Positions 1-7,893 of a stretch of 10,171 nt of DNA are shown in pieces. Positions within the stretch are counted from its first letter, which is position 1. Every line of letters starts with the position of its first letter. The DNA comes from CAZMGG01 sp964565715 (GTDB taxonomy: Bacteria; Planctomycetota; UBA1135; UBA2386): positions 1 through 10,171 of the forward strand of contig CAZMGG010000176.1 of the NCBI GenBank assembly GCA_964565715.1, read 5' to 3'. Made by a program: the position numbers and the translations under genes. The notes under the pieces were generated by a model. The model did no database searches. It saw nothing but the letters and a program-made list of their open reading frames with translations, and was not told the origin of the DNA.

Positions 1-7
1 ATCCTTT

Positions 8-42
8 GCGAGGCAGTCGATCGTCCAGATCGGCTGCCTCGC
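8..42 (-). terminator. Long hairpin after the aminopeptidase gene, candidate transcription terminator
   Basis: A perfect 9-base inverted repeat (GCGAGGCAG at 8-16, CTGCCTCGC at 34-42) encloses a second 5-base inverted repeat (CGATC at 18-22, GATCG at 28-32) around a 5-base loop. Together they form a stem of about 15 pairs with one weak position. The hairpin begins 27 bases beyond the aminopeptidase stop codon, where a terminator would be expected. No T-run follows it in the minus direction (the next bases are AAAGGAT), so it is not a textbook intrinsic terminator. The weak position is a G-U pair in a plus-strand RNA and a C-A mismatch in a minus-strand RNA. It could therefore instead serve a converging gene to the left of the window, or both directions. 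Confidence 0.5.
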
Positions 43-69
43 GTCGTTTCCGGCGCTGCCGCGTCGGGG

Positions 70-1554
<1,485 letters not shown>

Positions 1555-1604
1555 GGGCGTGCGGCCGTTCTAGCCGCGTCGCCGCCGCATTGCCACGCCG
1601 GCGC

Positions 1605-3062
1605 CTACTGCAGCGTCACCCGCACCAGCGTCGCCTGGTTGAGGTGGAAGGCGCTGGCGGTGCCGCTCCACGCGGTGAAGTCGACCGTGAGGCCCGACGG
1701 CAGGCCTGGTGGCACGGCGATCGGCACCGCGCGGCTCACGCTGCCGGGCGCCGCGAATCGCAGGCCATCGATCAGCAGCGGCGAGAACAGCGGGATGCCC
1801 TGGAAGCCGGTCACGACGATGGCGCCGAACCCGTCCAGCATGCCGTTGGCGTTGCTGCCCCAGCCCAGCGACAGGTGGAGCGTCTGGCCACCGGCGACCG
1901 GGTTGGGAGTGGCGCCGAACGTGTGGGTCACGAGATCCGGCCGCAGCAGGAACAGGCCGTTATCGAGATCTGACGCCGCTATCAGACCCGACGGCAGCAT
2001 CTTGACGCCCCAGCAGCCGGCGTAGGCCGGCGCCGGGAAGCAGGGCGTCTGCGTGCCCGGGAAGGTGTCGTAGTGGGCGATCTCCACCGGGTTGGTGGGG
2101 TCCGGCAGCAACGAGCAGATGCGCAGTCCTTCCTTGTAGTAGGCCACGTACAGCAGGTCGCCGAACACGTAGACGTTGTGCACGATCGAATCGACGGCGC
2201 CGGCCTTGTACTGGCCCACCTGCACGATGTTGGCCATGTTCTGCAGGTCCCAGATGCGCACGTAGCCGCCGACCCCCTGCACGCTGTTCTCGTCCGTCGT
2301 GTAGAGATAGCGGCCGTCGGCGCTGGGCCAGGCGTTGTGGGTGAACGGATTGGCGTAGGTCTTGCGGCCGAGCAGCACCGGCGCCGCCGGGTTGGTCACG
2401 TCGTAGATGGCGAAGCCGCCGTGCAGGAAGGAGCAGTAGGCACGGCCGTTGCGCGTCATCACGTCATGGGCCCAGGCCGAGGGCACGGTCGTGCCCAGGG
2501 TCGACACGCGCACCGGCGCGAGGCGGTTGGTGATGTCGTACACCTCGATCAGGTAGGTGCCGTCGCTCACGCAGTACATGTGGTTGCCGTCGACCCACAC
2601 GTTGTGCACGCCCCCCTGCAGTTCCGTCGGCCGGTAGTCGTTCACCAGCGTCGGATTCATCGGGTCGGGGACGGTGTCGTAGATGAACACGCCACCGGTG
2701 TTGCCGAAGTAGAAGTCCTCGCTGGTGGCGTAGATGTAGCGGCCGTCGAACTTGATGTCGCCGACCCCGTAGGAACTCACCCCGCGCGGGTAGCCGGGTG
2801 GCGTGATGTGGTTGACCACCGGCGACTGGGGGTTGCGCACGTCGACCACCGCGAAACCCTGGGAGCGGCGCGCCAGCAGCACGTAGTCGCCCCCGATGTG
2901 GTGGATGTCGCTGGTGGCGCAGGGCATCCCGGGGACGTGCGCGACCAGGCTCAGGTTCTGGGCGCCCTGCGCGGCCAGCGCGGCAGCAAGGGTCGCGACC
3001 GCGGCGACGGAGAGACACGCGGCGCGGGCGGCGCCTGACGACGACGGCAGGGTCTTGGGCAT
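1605..3062 (-). CDS. Secreted choice-of-anchor B family / LVIVD-repeat beta-propeller protein
   Basis: A 485-residue exported protein whose biochemical role is not known. Residues 1-34 form a signal peptide (basic start, Ala-rich core, likely cleavage near AAQGA). Repeated blade-like units follow at roughly 45-375, each with a hydrophobic strand ending in a D-x-x-(N)P pattern: FAVVDVRNPQSPVV, VFIYDTVPDPMNP, LIEVYDITNRLAP, FAIYDVTNPAAPVLLG, VRIWDLQNMANIVQVG, LRICSLLPDPTNP and LFLLRPD. Conserved His-Asn pairs (GVHNVW, THNAW, IVHNVYV), TTDEN and ASDLDNGL are typical of the choice-of-anchor B group. A C-terminal beta-rich domain (about 380-485) ends in LVRVTLQ and may serve export or surface attachment (inference). 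The same frame stays open upstream to 4661, but that extension is low-complexity Arg/Pro shadow of the neighbouring gene. The ATG at 3062 is chosen because it directly precedes the signal peptide. It lies 11 bases after the beta-helix stop, so the two genes are very likely co-transcribed. Confidence 0.87.
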   Translation of the reverse strand: MPKTLPSSSGAARAACLSVAAVATLAAALAAQGAQNLSLVAHVPGMPCATSDIHHIGGDYVLLARRSQGFAVVDVRNPQSPVVNHITPPGYPRGVSSYGVGDIKFDGRYIYATSEDFYFGNTGGVFIYDTVPDPMNPTLVNDYRPTELQGGVHNVWVDGNHMYCVSDGTYLIEVYDITNRLAPVRVSTLGTTVPSAWAHDVMTRNGRAYCSFLHGGFAIYDVTNPAAPVLLGRKTYANPFTHNAWPSADGRYLYTTDENSVQGVGGYVRIWDLQNMANIVQVGQYKAGAVDSIVHNVYVFGDLLYVAYYKEGLRICSLLPDPTNPVEIAHYDTFPGTQTPCFPAPAYAGCWGVKMLPSGLIAASDLDNGLFLLRPDLVTHTFGATPNPVAGGQTLHLSLGWGSNANGMLDGFGAIVVTGFQGIPLFSPLLIDGLRFAAPGSVSRAVPIAVPPGLPSGLTVDFTAWSGTASAFHLNQATLVRVTLQ

Positions 3063-3073
3063 GACTGAGGGTT

Positions 3074-4732
3074 CTAGCGCAGCGCGAAGCGGCCGCCGGG
3101 CGGCAGCGCCAGCGGCGGCCCGGGGACTCCGGGATCGGGCAGCACCAGCAACTGGCCGGTCCAGTCGGTGCCCACCAGCCCCGGGTGGTTGGGGATGCCG
3201 AACGTGAGCCCCTGCTGCAGGCGGTAGATCCCCGGCAGCGTGACGATGCCGCTCGGCTCCATGTAGATGTGGATCGGCGGCGGCTGGATCGTCGGGAAGT
3301 AGGCGGTCGGCCCCATCGCCCAGATGCCGAGGAAGCCCGGCGGCAGGTCGGCCTGCAGGGTGAGCGGCCCGCCGAGGAGCGGCTGGGCCGGCACGATCGC
3401 CGACGAGCCGATCTGCGGCGACGCCAGGGTGCCGCTGGCGGTGACGTGCGGGCCGAGGTTGGCGCCGAGATGGCAAGCGGTGAACGACAGCGGCGCCGCG
3501 GCGCTGCCCTGGGCACTGCCGCCTACCAGGCAGCAGCCGGCGGCGACCACCGGCAGCCCACCGGTGGTGCCGAGCGCGACGAGGTCGAACCGGCTGTCGC
3601 GCAGGTCGATCGTGACGCCGCCGCTGCTGCCGACGGTGACCGCGCCGCCGCTCACGCGGGCATTGAGGAGGTGCAGGGCGCCGGTGGTTCCGCCGGTCAG
3701 GACGTTCACGCCGCCGACCGCCTTCAGTTCGTCGACGTCGCCGGTGATCTGGCCGCCGAGGGCGCCGAGGTCCAGGGCCGGCCCGCTGCCGGCGGTGCGG
3801 GTCAGGTCGAGCATGCGCAGGGTGACTCCGCTGGGGCCGCCGGCGACGCCGGCGATCGCACACGGCAGGGGCGCCGCGACGCGCAGGTGGGTCGCCTCGA
3901 GCAGCATGGCCCGGGTCGCCGCGGCGCCCGGCCGCTGGAACCGCACGCCGACGACACTGGCGGCGACCACCAGCCGCTCCAGCAGGTAGCGGCCCGAGCC
4001 GCCGGGGCCGAGCACCACGTCGATGCCGGTGCCGACGTTGCTCATGGTGGAGTCGCCGACGTAGAACTGGGCGGTGCGGCCCGGCCCGGTGTCGTTCAGC
4101 TGGATCGCGGTCGGGGCATTGGCGAACGTGCAGCGCGTGAACAGCACGCGGCCGTTCTGGTTCGGCGAGGCGAGCGTGCAGCGCACCGCCGCCACCGATT
4201 GCCCGGTGAAGTCGACGCCATCGATCACCGTGCCCTGGATCGCATCGGTCTGGGTCAGCTCGATGCCCACCGTGCCGCCCTGGACGATCAGCTCGCGCCA
4301 CGACACGAAGTTGCTGCCGGAGACGAAGCCGGTGGTGACGCCGGCGCCGGTGAAGTCCAGCACCGGCCGGTCGTTGACGCCGGCGATCAGCAGGCCGTGG
4401 GGGAAGTCGATGATCGGGTCGAGGTTGCGTTCGATCGTGATGACCGGCGTCGACGAGCCGTCGATGTCGGCCCACGCCACGTCCTGGCCCGCGCCGCTGA
4501 TCTGCCACTGCTCCGGCGTCGAGAGCTGGGCGAAGGTCAGCGTCCGGTTGTGGAGCTGGATCACCTCGTTGAGCGACAGGAACTGGTCGCCGACCAGCCC
4601 ATGGGAACGGCTGTCGTTGACGAAGGCGACCGCGTGGGGGAGCGGGGGCGGCGGGCCGCACGGCGGCTCCGTCGAGCCGGGGCCCGGGCCGGCCAGGGCA
4701 GCGGTGAGACTCAGCAGGACGGGAGCGATCAT
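3074..4732 (-). CDS. Secreted right-handed parallel beta-helix protein
   Basis: A 552-residue exported protein of unknown role. A short signal peptide (MIAPVLLSLTAALAG) leads to a Pro/Gly-rich linker. The region at 35-62 (AVAFVNDSR, then FLSLNEVIQLHN) resembles the cap segment, often SLREAI-like, at the start of secreted beta-helix proteins. Residues about 80-450 show the short hydrophobic-strand rhythm of a parallel beta-helix, with rungs such as RPVLDFTGAGV, GIELTQTDAIQGTVI, GRVLFTRCTF and GVTIDLRDSRFDL. A C-terminal domain (about 455-552; QADLPPGFLGIW, PNHPGLVG) recalls the C-terminal domains of many planctomycete exported proteins. I see no catalytic motif: a polysaccharide lyase, adhesin or structural surface protein are all possible. 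The frame is open to an ATG at 4798, giving 22 more residues. I prefer 4732 because it places the signal peptide at the terminus and leaves the palindromic repeats at 4747-4778 outside the gene. Neither start has a good Shine-Dalgarno. Confidence 0.78.
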   Translation of the reverse strand: MIAPVLLSLTAALAGPGPGSTEPPCGPPPPLPHAVAFVNDSRSHGLVGDQFLSLNEVIQLHNRTLTFAQLSTPEQWQISGAGQDVAWADIDGSSTPVITIERNLDPIIDFPHGLLIAGVNDRPVLDFTGAGVTTGFVSGSNFVSWRELIVQGGTVGIELTQTDAIQGTVIDGVDFTGQSVAAVRCTLASPNQNGRVLFTRCTFANAPTAIQLNDTGPGRTAQFYVGDSTMSNVGTGIDVVLGPGGSGRYLLERLVVAASVVGVRFQRPGAAATRAMLLEATHLRVAAPLPCAIAGVAGGPSGVTLRMLDLTRTAGSGPALDLGALGGQITGDVDELKAVGGVNVLTGGTTGALHLLNARVSGGAVTVGSSGGVTIDLRDSRFDLVALGTTGGLPVVAAGCCLVGGSAQGSAAAPLSFTACHLGANLGPHVTASGTLASPQIGSSAIVPAQPLLGGPLTLQADLPPGFLGIWAMGPTAYFPTIQPPPIHIYMEPSGIVTLPGIYRLQQGLTFGIPNHPGLVGTDWTGQLLVLPDPGVPGPPLALPPGGRFALR

Positions 4733-4746
4733 CGGAGTGCAGGGCG

Positions 4747-4778
4747 GCGGCGCCGCATCGTGCCCGAAGCGGCGCCGC
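4747..4778 (-). repeat. Paired 10-base palindromes forming a strong hairpin before the beta-helix gene
   Basis: The 10-base palindrome GCGGCGCCGC occurs at 4747-4756 and again at 4769-4778, with 12 bases between. Each copy is self-complementary and also pairs with the other, so RNA from either strand could form a 10-pair all-GC stem. It lies 15 bases upstream of the preferred start at 4732, in the 146-base gap between the decahaem gene and the beta-helix gene. It could be a terminator-like hairpin for the cytochrome (no T-run follows), a 5' leader structure, or a protein-binding site with repeats 22 bp apart. Nearby, at 4825-4836, is a 12-base palindrome CCGCCGCGGCGG. At this G+C some of this could be chance. 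If the gene actually starts at 4798 the repeat is coding. Confidence 0.4.
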
Positions 4779-4878
4779 GCCGGAAGGCCCGCTGGCATCG
4801 GCGCGGGCGCCGGGCCAACGCGGGCCGCCGCGGCGGGCCGGGACAGTCTACCCCGTGCCCGCCGGGCTTCCGGATCCG

Positions 4879-7725
4879 TCAGCGGACCCGGTGGGCGTAC
4901 TCGACGCGGTTGCCCTTGCCCGTGCCGTGGCAGATGGCGCAGGCCTCGCCGCCCGCCGGGCTGGTGTTGGCGTCGATGTGGGCCTGGGCCGCGCTGGAGT
5001 CGTGGCAGGAACCGCAGGCCGCGCGCCAGGCCCGGGTCGGCCGGGTCTGCAGCGGATGGTTGCGGTCCGCCGGCTGCAGCCAGGCGGTGTTGTTGTCGCC
5101 GTGGCAGCGCTTGCAGTCCATCGTGCCGCCCGGCATCACCGGGAAGCCGACGTGCTCGTAGGTGTGGCCGGTGCCGCCGAAGCCCGCCACGGTGTAGCCG
5201 GCGGCATCGCTCAGCTCACGGCCGTGGTGGATCTTGTGCAGCATGGTGCGGAAGTCGATGGTGACTCCCGGCGTGGCCGCGCCGTTCGGATACACGTAGC
5301 GGGCCGCGTCCTCGCCGCCGGCGGTGCCGTGGCACAGGATGCAGGTATTGTAGCCGCGCCGGTTGTTGCCGTGGAACGTGATGTCCGTGTGGCAGGCGTT
5401 GCAGGTCTCGGCGCCGGCGATGCGGTCGACGGTCTGCACGGTGGCGGCGTCGCCGAACCGCAGCAGACTCACCGCTGCCTGGCTGGCGTCGTTGTAGGAC
5501 GTCGTCTCGCCGAACACCGTCACGCTGATGCTGCGGGCGCCGAACACGCCCAGCGAGTAGGTCCCGCTCAGCATCGGCAGTCCGGTCCAGTCGCCCCAGC
5601 TCTGCTCGAGATCGGGGGTCTCGTTCAGCGCGCCGGGGTAGACCTGCGGCACCACGAAGTCGGTGGTGTAGCTGGCCAGGATCTCGCCGTCGCCGAACTC
5701 GGTGGTCTCGGCGATGGTGCCGAGCGCGCGGTCCAGGGTGTAGCTGCCCGCCGGCACGGTGGCCAGCGTCACCGCCTGCACCGTGGCGCCGACGGCGTGG
5801 CTGAAGTTGATGCGCGGCGGGTAGGTCTGGCTGTAGATGGAGGACAGCCAGAGCCGGTCGCCGTCGACCGACTGCACCCGCAGGAACTCGCGGCGGCCGG
5901 GCACCAGGTCCTCGATCACCACGTAGTTGCCATTGGCGAACAGGCTGCCGGTGCCGGTGGCCACGTCCAGGTAGTTCTGCGGCGGCACCGCGTTCTGCGC
6001 CAGCGTCGTGGTGGCGCCGGACGCCGTGCGGCGGAACAGCGTGGTGGCTGCGCCGGACACGTTCCAGTGCGGGGCGCGCATGGTGCCGAAGTTCTGCGGG
6101 CCGGCGCTCGAGGTGCCGAGCGGCTCCAGATAGAGCGCCTGCGGCACGTTGACGGTGTAGGTCGGTCCGGCGCCGATGCCGGCGGGGATCACCCGCACCA
6201 TGTGCACCATGTTGGGATTGGTGGTCGGGCCGTTCAGCACCATCTCGATGCGGCTGATCGACGCCGCCGGGATGTCGGCGCCGGAGCCATCGACGACCCG
6301 GAAGGTGACGCCGATCTTCTCGCCCGGATCGAAGGTCCCGTCGTTGTCGCCGCCGACCTCGAACACGCTGCTGACGTCGAAGCGGACGCCGCGGGCGATG
6401 GCCGGGTCCATCAGCGGATGCCGGTGCGCGTCCATGACGTCGAGGGGCGTGCCGCTGATGCGGTGGCAGTTCTTGCAGGCGGCGTCGTCACGCTGCGCCG
6501 GCATGGTCTGGGTGTTGGCGCGATACGGCAGGTGCGGCACCCAGTCGTCATGGCAGGACACGCAGCCCGCACGGGTCGGCTGGGCGTAGATCAGGTCGCC
6601 CTGGGCCGGCGCCGCCAGCGGGCCGCTGCCGTCCGGATCGCCGTGACAGGTGGTGCAGTCGGCCGGGCCGCTGCGCATGAGGTTCTCGAGGCCCTGCTGG
6701 GTGCTGGTCAGGGTCGCGTAGCCCGTGTCGCGCGGCATCGGATTGGTCAGGCTGGGCCAGTTCGGCATGCGCACGTGGGAGTAGTCGTGCACCGAGTTGC
6801 CGAAGCCGACCAGCTGGTAGGGCTGCGGCGTCGCGTCGTACTTCCGCGAGCCGTCGGTGTTGGTGGTGACGCCCAGGACCGACGGCAGCGTCGCGCCGGC
6901 GTGGATCTTGTGGATCATCACCTTGAAGTCGATGCTGGCGCCCGGCGTGCCGCCGGCGACGTTGGGGTCATTGCGGTCCTCGGCGCCGGCGGTGTGGCAC
7001 AGCACGCAGCTCGACACGTTCAGGCGATTGTTGCCGTGGGCCCGCACCTGCGCGTGGCACTGGTTGCAGTTGGCGTCGCTGACCACCGCGCGCGTCTCGA
7101 TCGTGGTGGCATCGCCGACCAGGAAGTCGAAGGTGTCGACGCCCGGGTCACGGTACGTCTCGGTGCCGACCACGTAGTCCTTGCGCAGCTCGATACCGAC
7201 GGTGTAGGTGCCGGACAGCAGCGGCTGGCCGGTCAACTCGCCGTCGGTGTTGGCGGCGCTGTCGTTGTAGGGCTCCAGGTAGGTGGCCGGCAGCGGCACC
7301 GCGAAGCGGTAGGAGTAGGTGCCCAGGCCCTTCCGCACCGCGTTGGCCAGCACGTCGCCCTGGCTGGCGATGACGCGCTGGTAGTTGAAGGTCGGGCCGC
7401 TGACCATGATCGCGCCGCGGGACAGCGTCGACAGGTCCAGGGACGTGCCGTCCCCGCGGCGGACCGTGAAGTCGACGGTCAGCACGTCGCCGGGGCGGGC
7501 GTTGCCGTTGGCGCCGGTGCCGCCGGTGATGCTGGTGATCTCGACGTTCATCCCGGGCAGCGGATCGGCGGTGCCGATCGGTGGGTCGAAGGTCGGGGTC
7601 ACGCCGGCGGGCCCGGCCGGGCCGGAATCGCCGCGACAGCCCACCAGGGCCAGCACGAGGGCAGAGCCGAGGCAGGCCGCGATCGGGAACGAGCGGTAGG
7701 TCTTGGGGAGAGGGGCGTGTGCCAT
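4879..7725 (-). CDS. OmcA/MtrC family decahaem c-type cytochrome, outer-membrane lipoprotein
   Basis: Predicted cell-surface electron-transfer protein: the outward end of a porin-cytochrome conduit, passing electrons to extracellular acceptors such as metal oxides, or receiving them. Residues 1-30 are a lipoprotein signal ending in LVGC (lipidated Cys30), followed by a short GDSGPAGPAG linker. Ten CXXCH motifs begin at Cys 220, 240, 357, 388 and 417, then 775, 795, 871, 904 and 929: two pentahaem domains. Each opens alike (CNQCH...HGNNR...CVLCH and CNACH...HGNNR...CILCH) and then has IDFKVMIHKIH or IDFRTMLHKIH, whose His residues are likely distal haem ligands. Beta-rich domains lie at about 45-210 and 440-770. 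This is the four-part MtrC/OmcA layout, but at 948 residues it is longer than the roughly 670-735 of the Shewanella proteins, mostly from the second beta-rich domain. Cys30 is the only cysteine outside the haem motifs, so the disulfide known in Shewanella homologues is absent. The ATG at 7725 has GGAAG six bases upstream. Confidence 0.95.
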   Translation of the reverse strand: MAHAPLPKTYRSFPIAACLGSALVLALVGCRGDSGPAGPAGVTPTFDPPIGTADPLPGMNVEITSITGGTGANGNARPGDVLTVDFTVRRGDGTSLDLSTLSRGAIMVSGPTFNYQRVIASQGDVLANAVRKGLGTYSYRFAVPLPATYLEPYNDSAANTDGELTGQPLLSGTYTVGIELRKDYVVGTETYRDPGVDTFDFLVGDATTIETRAVVSDANCNQCHAQVRAHGNNRLNVSSCVLCHTAGAEDRNDPNVAGGTPGASIDFKVMIHKIHAGATLPSVLGVTTNTDGSRKYDATPQPYQLVGFGNSVHDYSHVRMPNWPSLTNPMPRDTGYATLTSTQQGLENLMRSGPADCTTCHGDPDGSGPLAAPAQGDLIYAQPTRAGCVSCHDDWVPHLPYRANTQTMPAQRDDAACKNCHRISGTPLDVMDAHRHPLMDPAIARGVRFDVSSVFEVGGDNDGTFDPGEKIGVTFRVVDGSGADIPAASISRIEMVLNGPTTNPNMVHMVRVIPAGIGAGPTYTVNVPQALYLEPLGTSSAGPQNFGTMRAPHWNVSGAATTLFRRTASGATTTLAQNAVPPQNYLDVATGTGSLFANGNYVVIEDLVPGRREFLRVQSVDGDRLWLSSIYSQTYPPRINFSHAVGATVQAVTLATVPAGSYTLDRALGTIAETTEFGDGEILASYTTDFVVPQVYPGALNETPDLEQSWGDWTGLPMLSGTYSLGVFGARSISVTVFGETTSYNDASQAAVSLLRFGDAATVQTVDRIAGAETCNACHTDITFHGNNRRGYNTCILCHGTAGGEDAARYVYPNGAATPGVTIDFRTMLHKIHHGRELSDAAGYTVAGFGGTGHTYEHVGFPVMPGGTMDCKRCHGDNNTAWLQPADRNHPLQTRPTRAWRAACGSCHDSSAAQAHIDANTSPAGGEACAICHGTGKGNRVEYAHRVR

Positions 7726-7746
7726 GGTGGTCTTCCGCGAGGGGTC

Positions 7747-7786
7747 GTGACGGCGACGTGACCTTGGTCCGTCACGTGCCTGTCAC
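7747..7786 (-). promoter_or_regulatory. Symmetric four-pentamer inverted repeat before the decahaem gene, candidate operator
   Basis: The plus strand reads GTGAC (7747-7751), 6 bases, GTGAC (7758-7762), 8 bases, GTCAC (7771-7775), 6 bases, GTCAC (7782-7786). The set is exactly symmetric about position 7766.5. Neighbouring half-sites within each arm start 11 bp apart, close to one helical turn. The inner pair extends to a perfect 7-base inverted repeat, ACGTGAC at 7756-7762 and GTCACGT at 7771-7777. The block sits 21 to 61 bases upstream of the decahaem start codon. Such geometry fits binding of two regulator dimers or a tetramer, which would let the surface cytochrome be controlled apart from the upstream barrel and 13-haem genes. 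The alternative is an mRNA leader hairpin. I see no convincing -35/-10 pair, and the regulator is not identified. Confidence 0.5.
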
Positions 7787-7869
7787 TTGCCTGCAATCGT
7801 CCCCCGCGCTCGGCACCGGCGGCATGGGGCACCTGGCGTATCCCGGGGGGACTCTCTGCGCACTCGGCG

Positions 7870-7886
7870 CCGGCCGCGGTGGCCGG
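7870..7886 (-). terminator. Short GC hairpin after the 13-haem cytochrome gene
   Basis: CCGGCC (7870-7875) and GGCCGG (7881-7886) form a perfect 6-pair stem around the 5-base loop GCGGT. It begins 7 bases past the stop codon of the 13-haem cytochrome gene. The position suits transcript termination or 3'-end protection between the two cytochrome genes, but no T-run follows in the minus direction. Partial read-through into the decahaem gene is possible. Confidence 0.35.
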
Positions 7887-7893
7887 TTTACGG

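Noticed and set aside
3063..4661. Upstream extension of the propeller gene frame to 4661
   Set aside because: The extension overlaps the beta-helix gene in another frame and is Arg/Pro-rich noise. A clear signal peptide begins at the ATG at 3062.
3185..5161. 658-codon plus-strand open frame
   Set aside because: Antisense to the beta-helix gene and the end of the decahaem gene, with an Arg/Gly/Ala/Asp-rich translation typical of a GC shadow.
7599..7725. Collagen-like GPAGPAG stretch as a separate collagen-domain protein
   Set aside because: Only about three triplets follow the lipobox, within the decahaem lipoprotein. This is a short linker rather than a collagen domain.
4855..7761. 968-codon open frame on the plus strand
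   Set aside because: It lies antisense to the whole decahaem gene and its translation is low-complexity Gly/Val/Ala/His/Arg with no recognisable domain. Long antisense frames are expected at this G+C.
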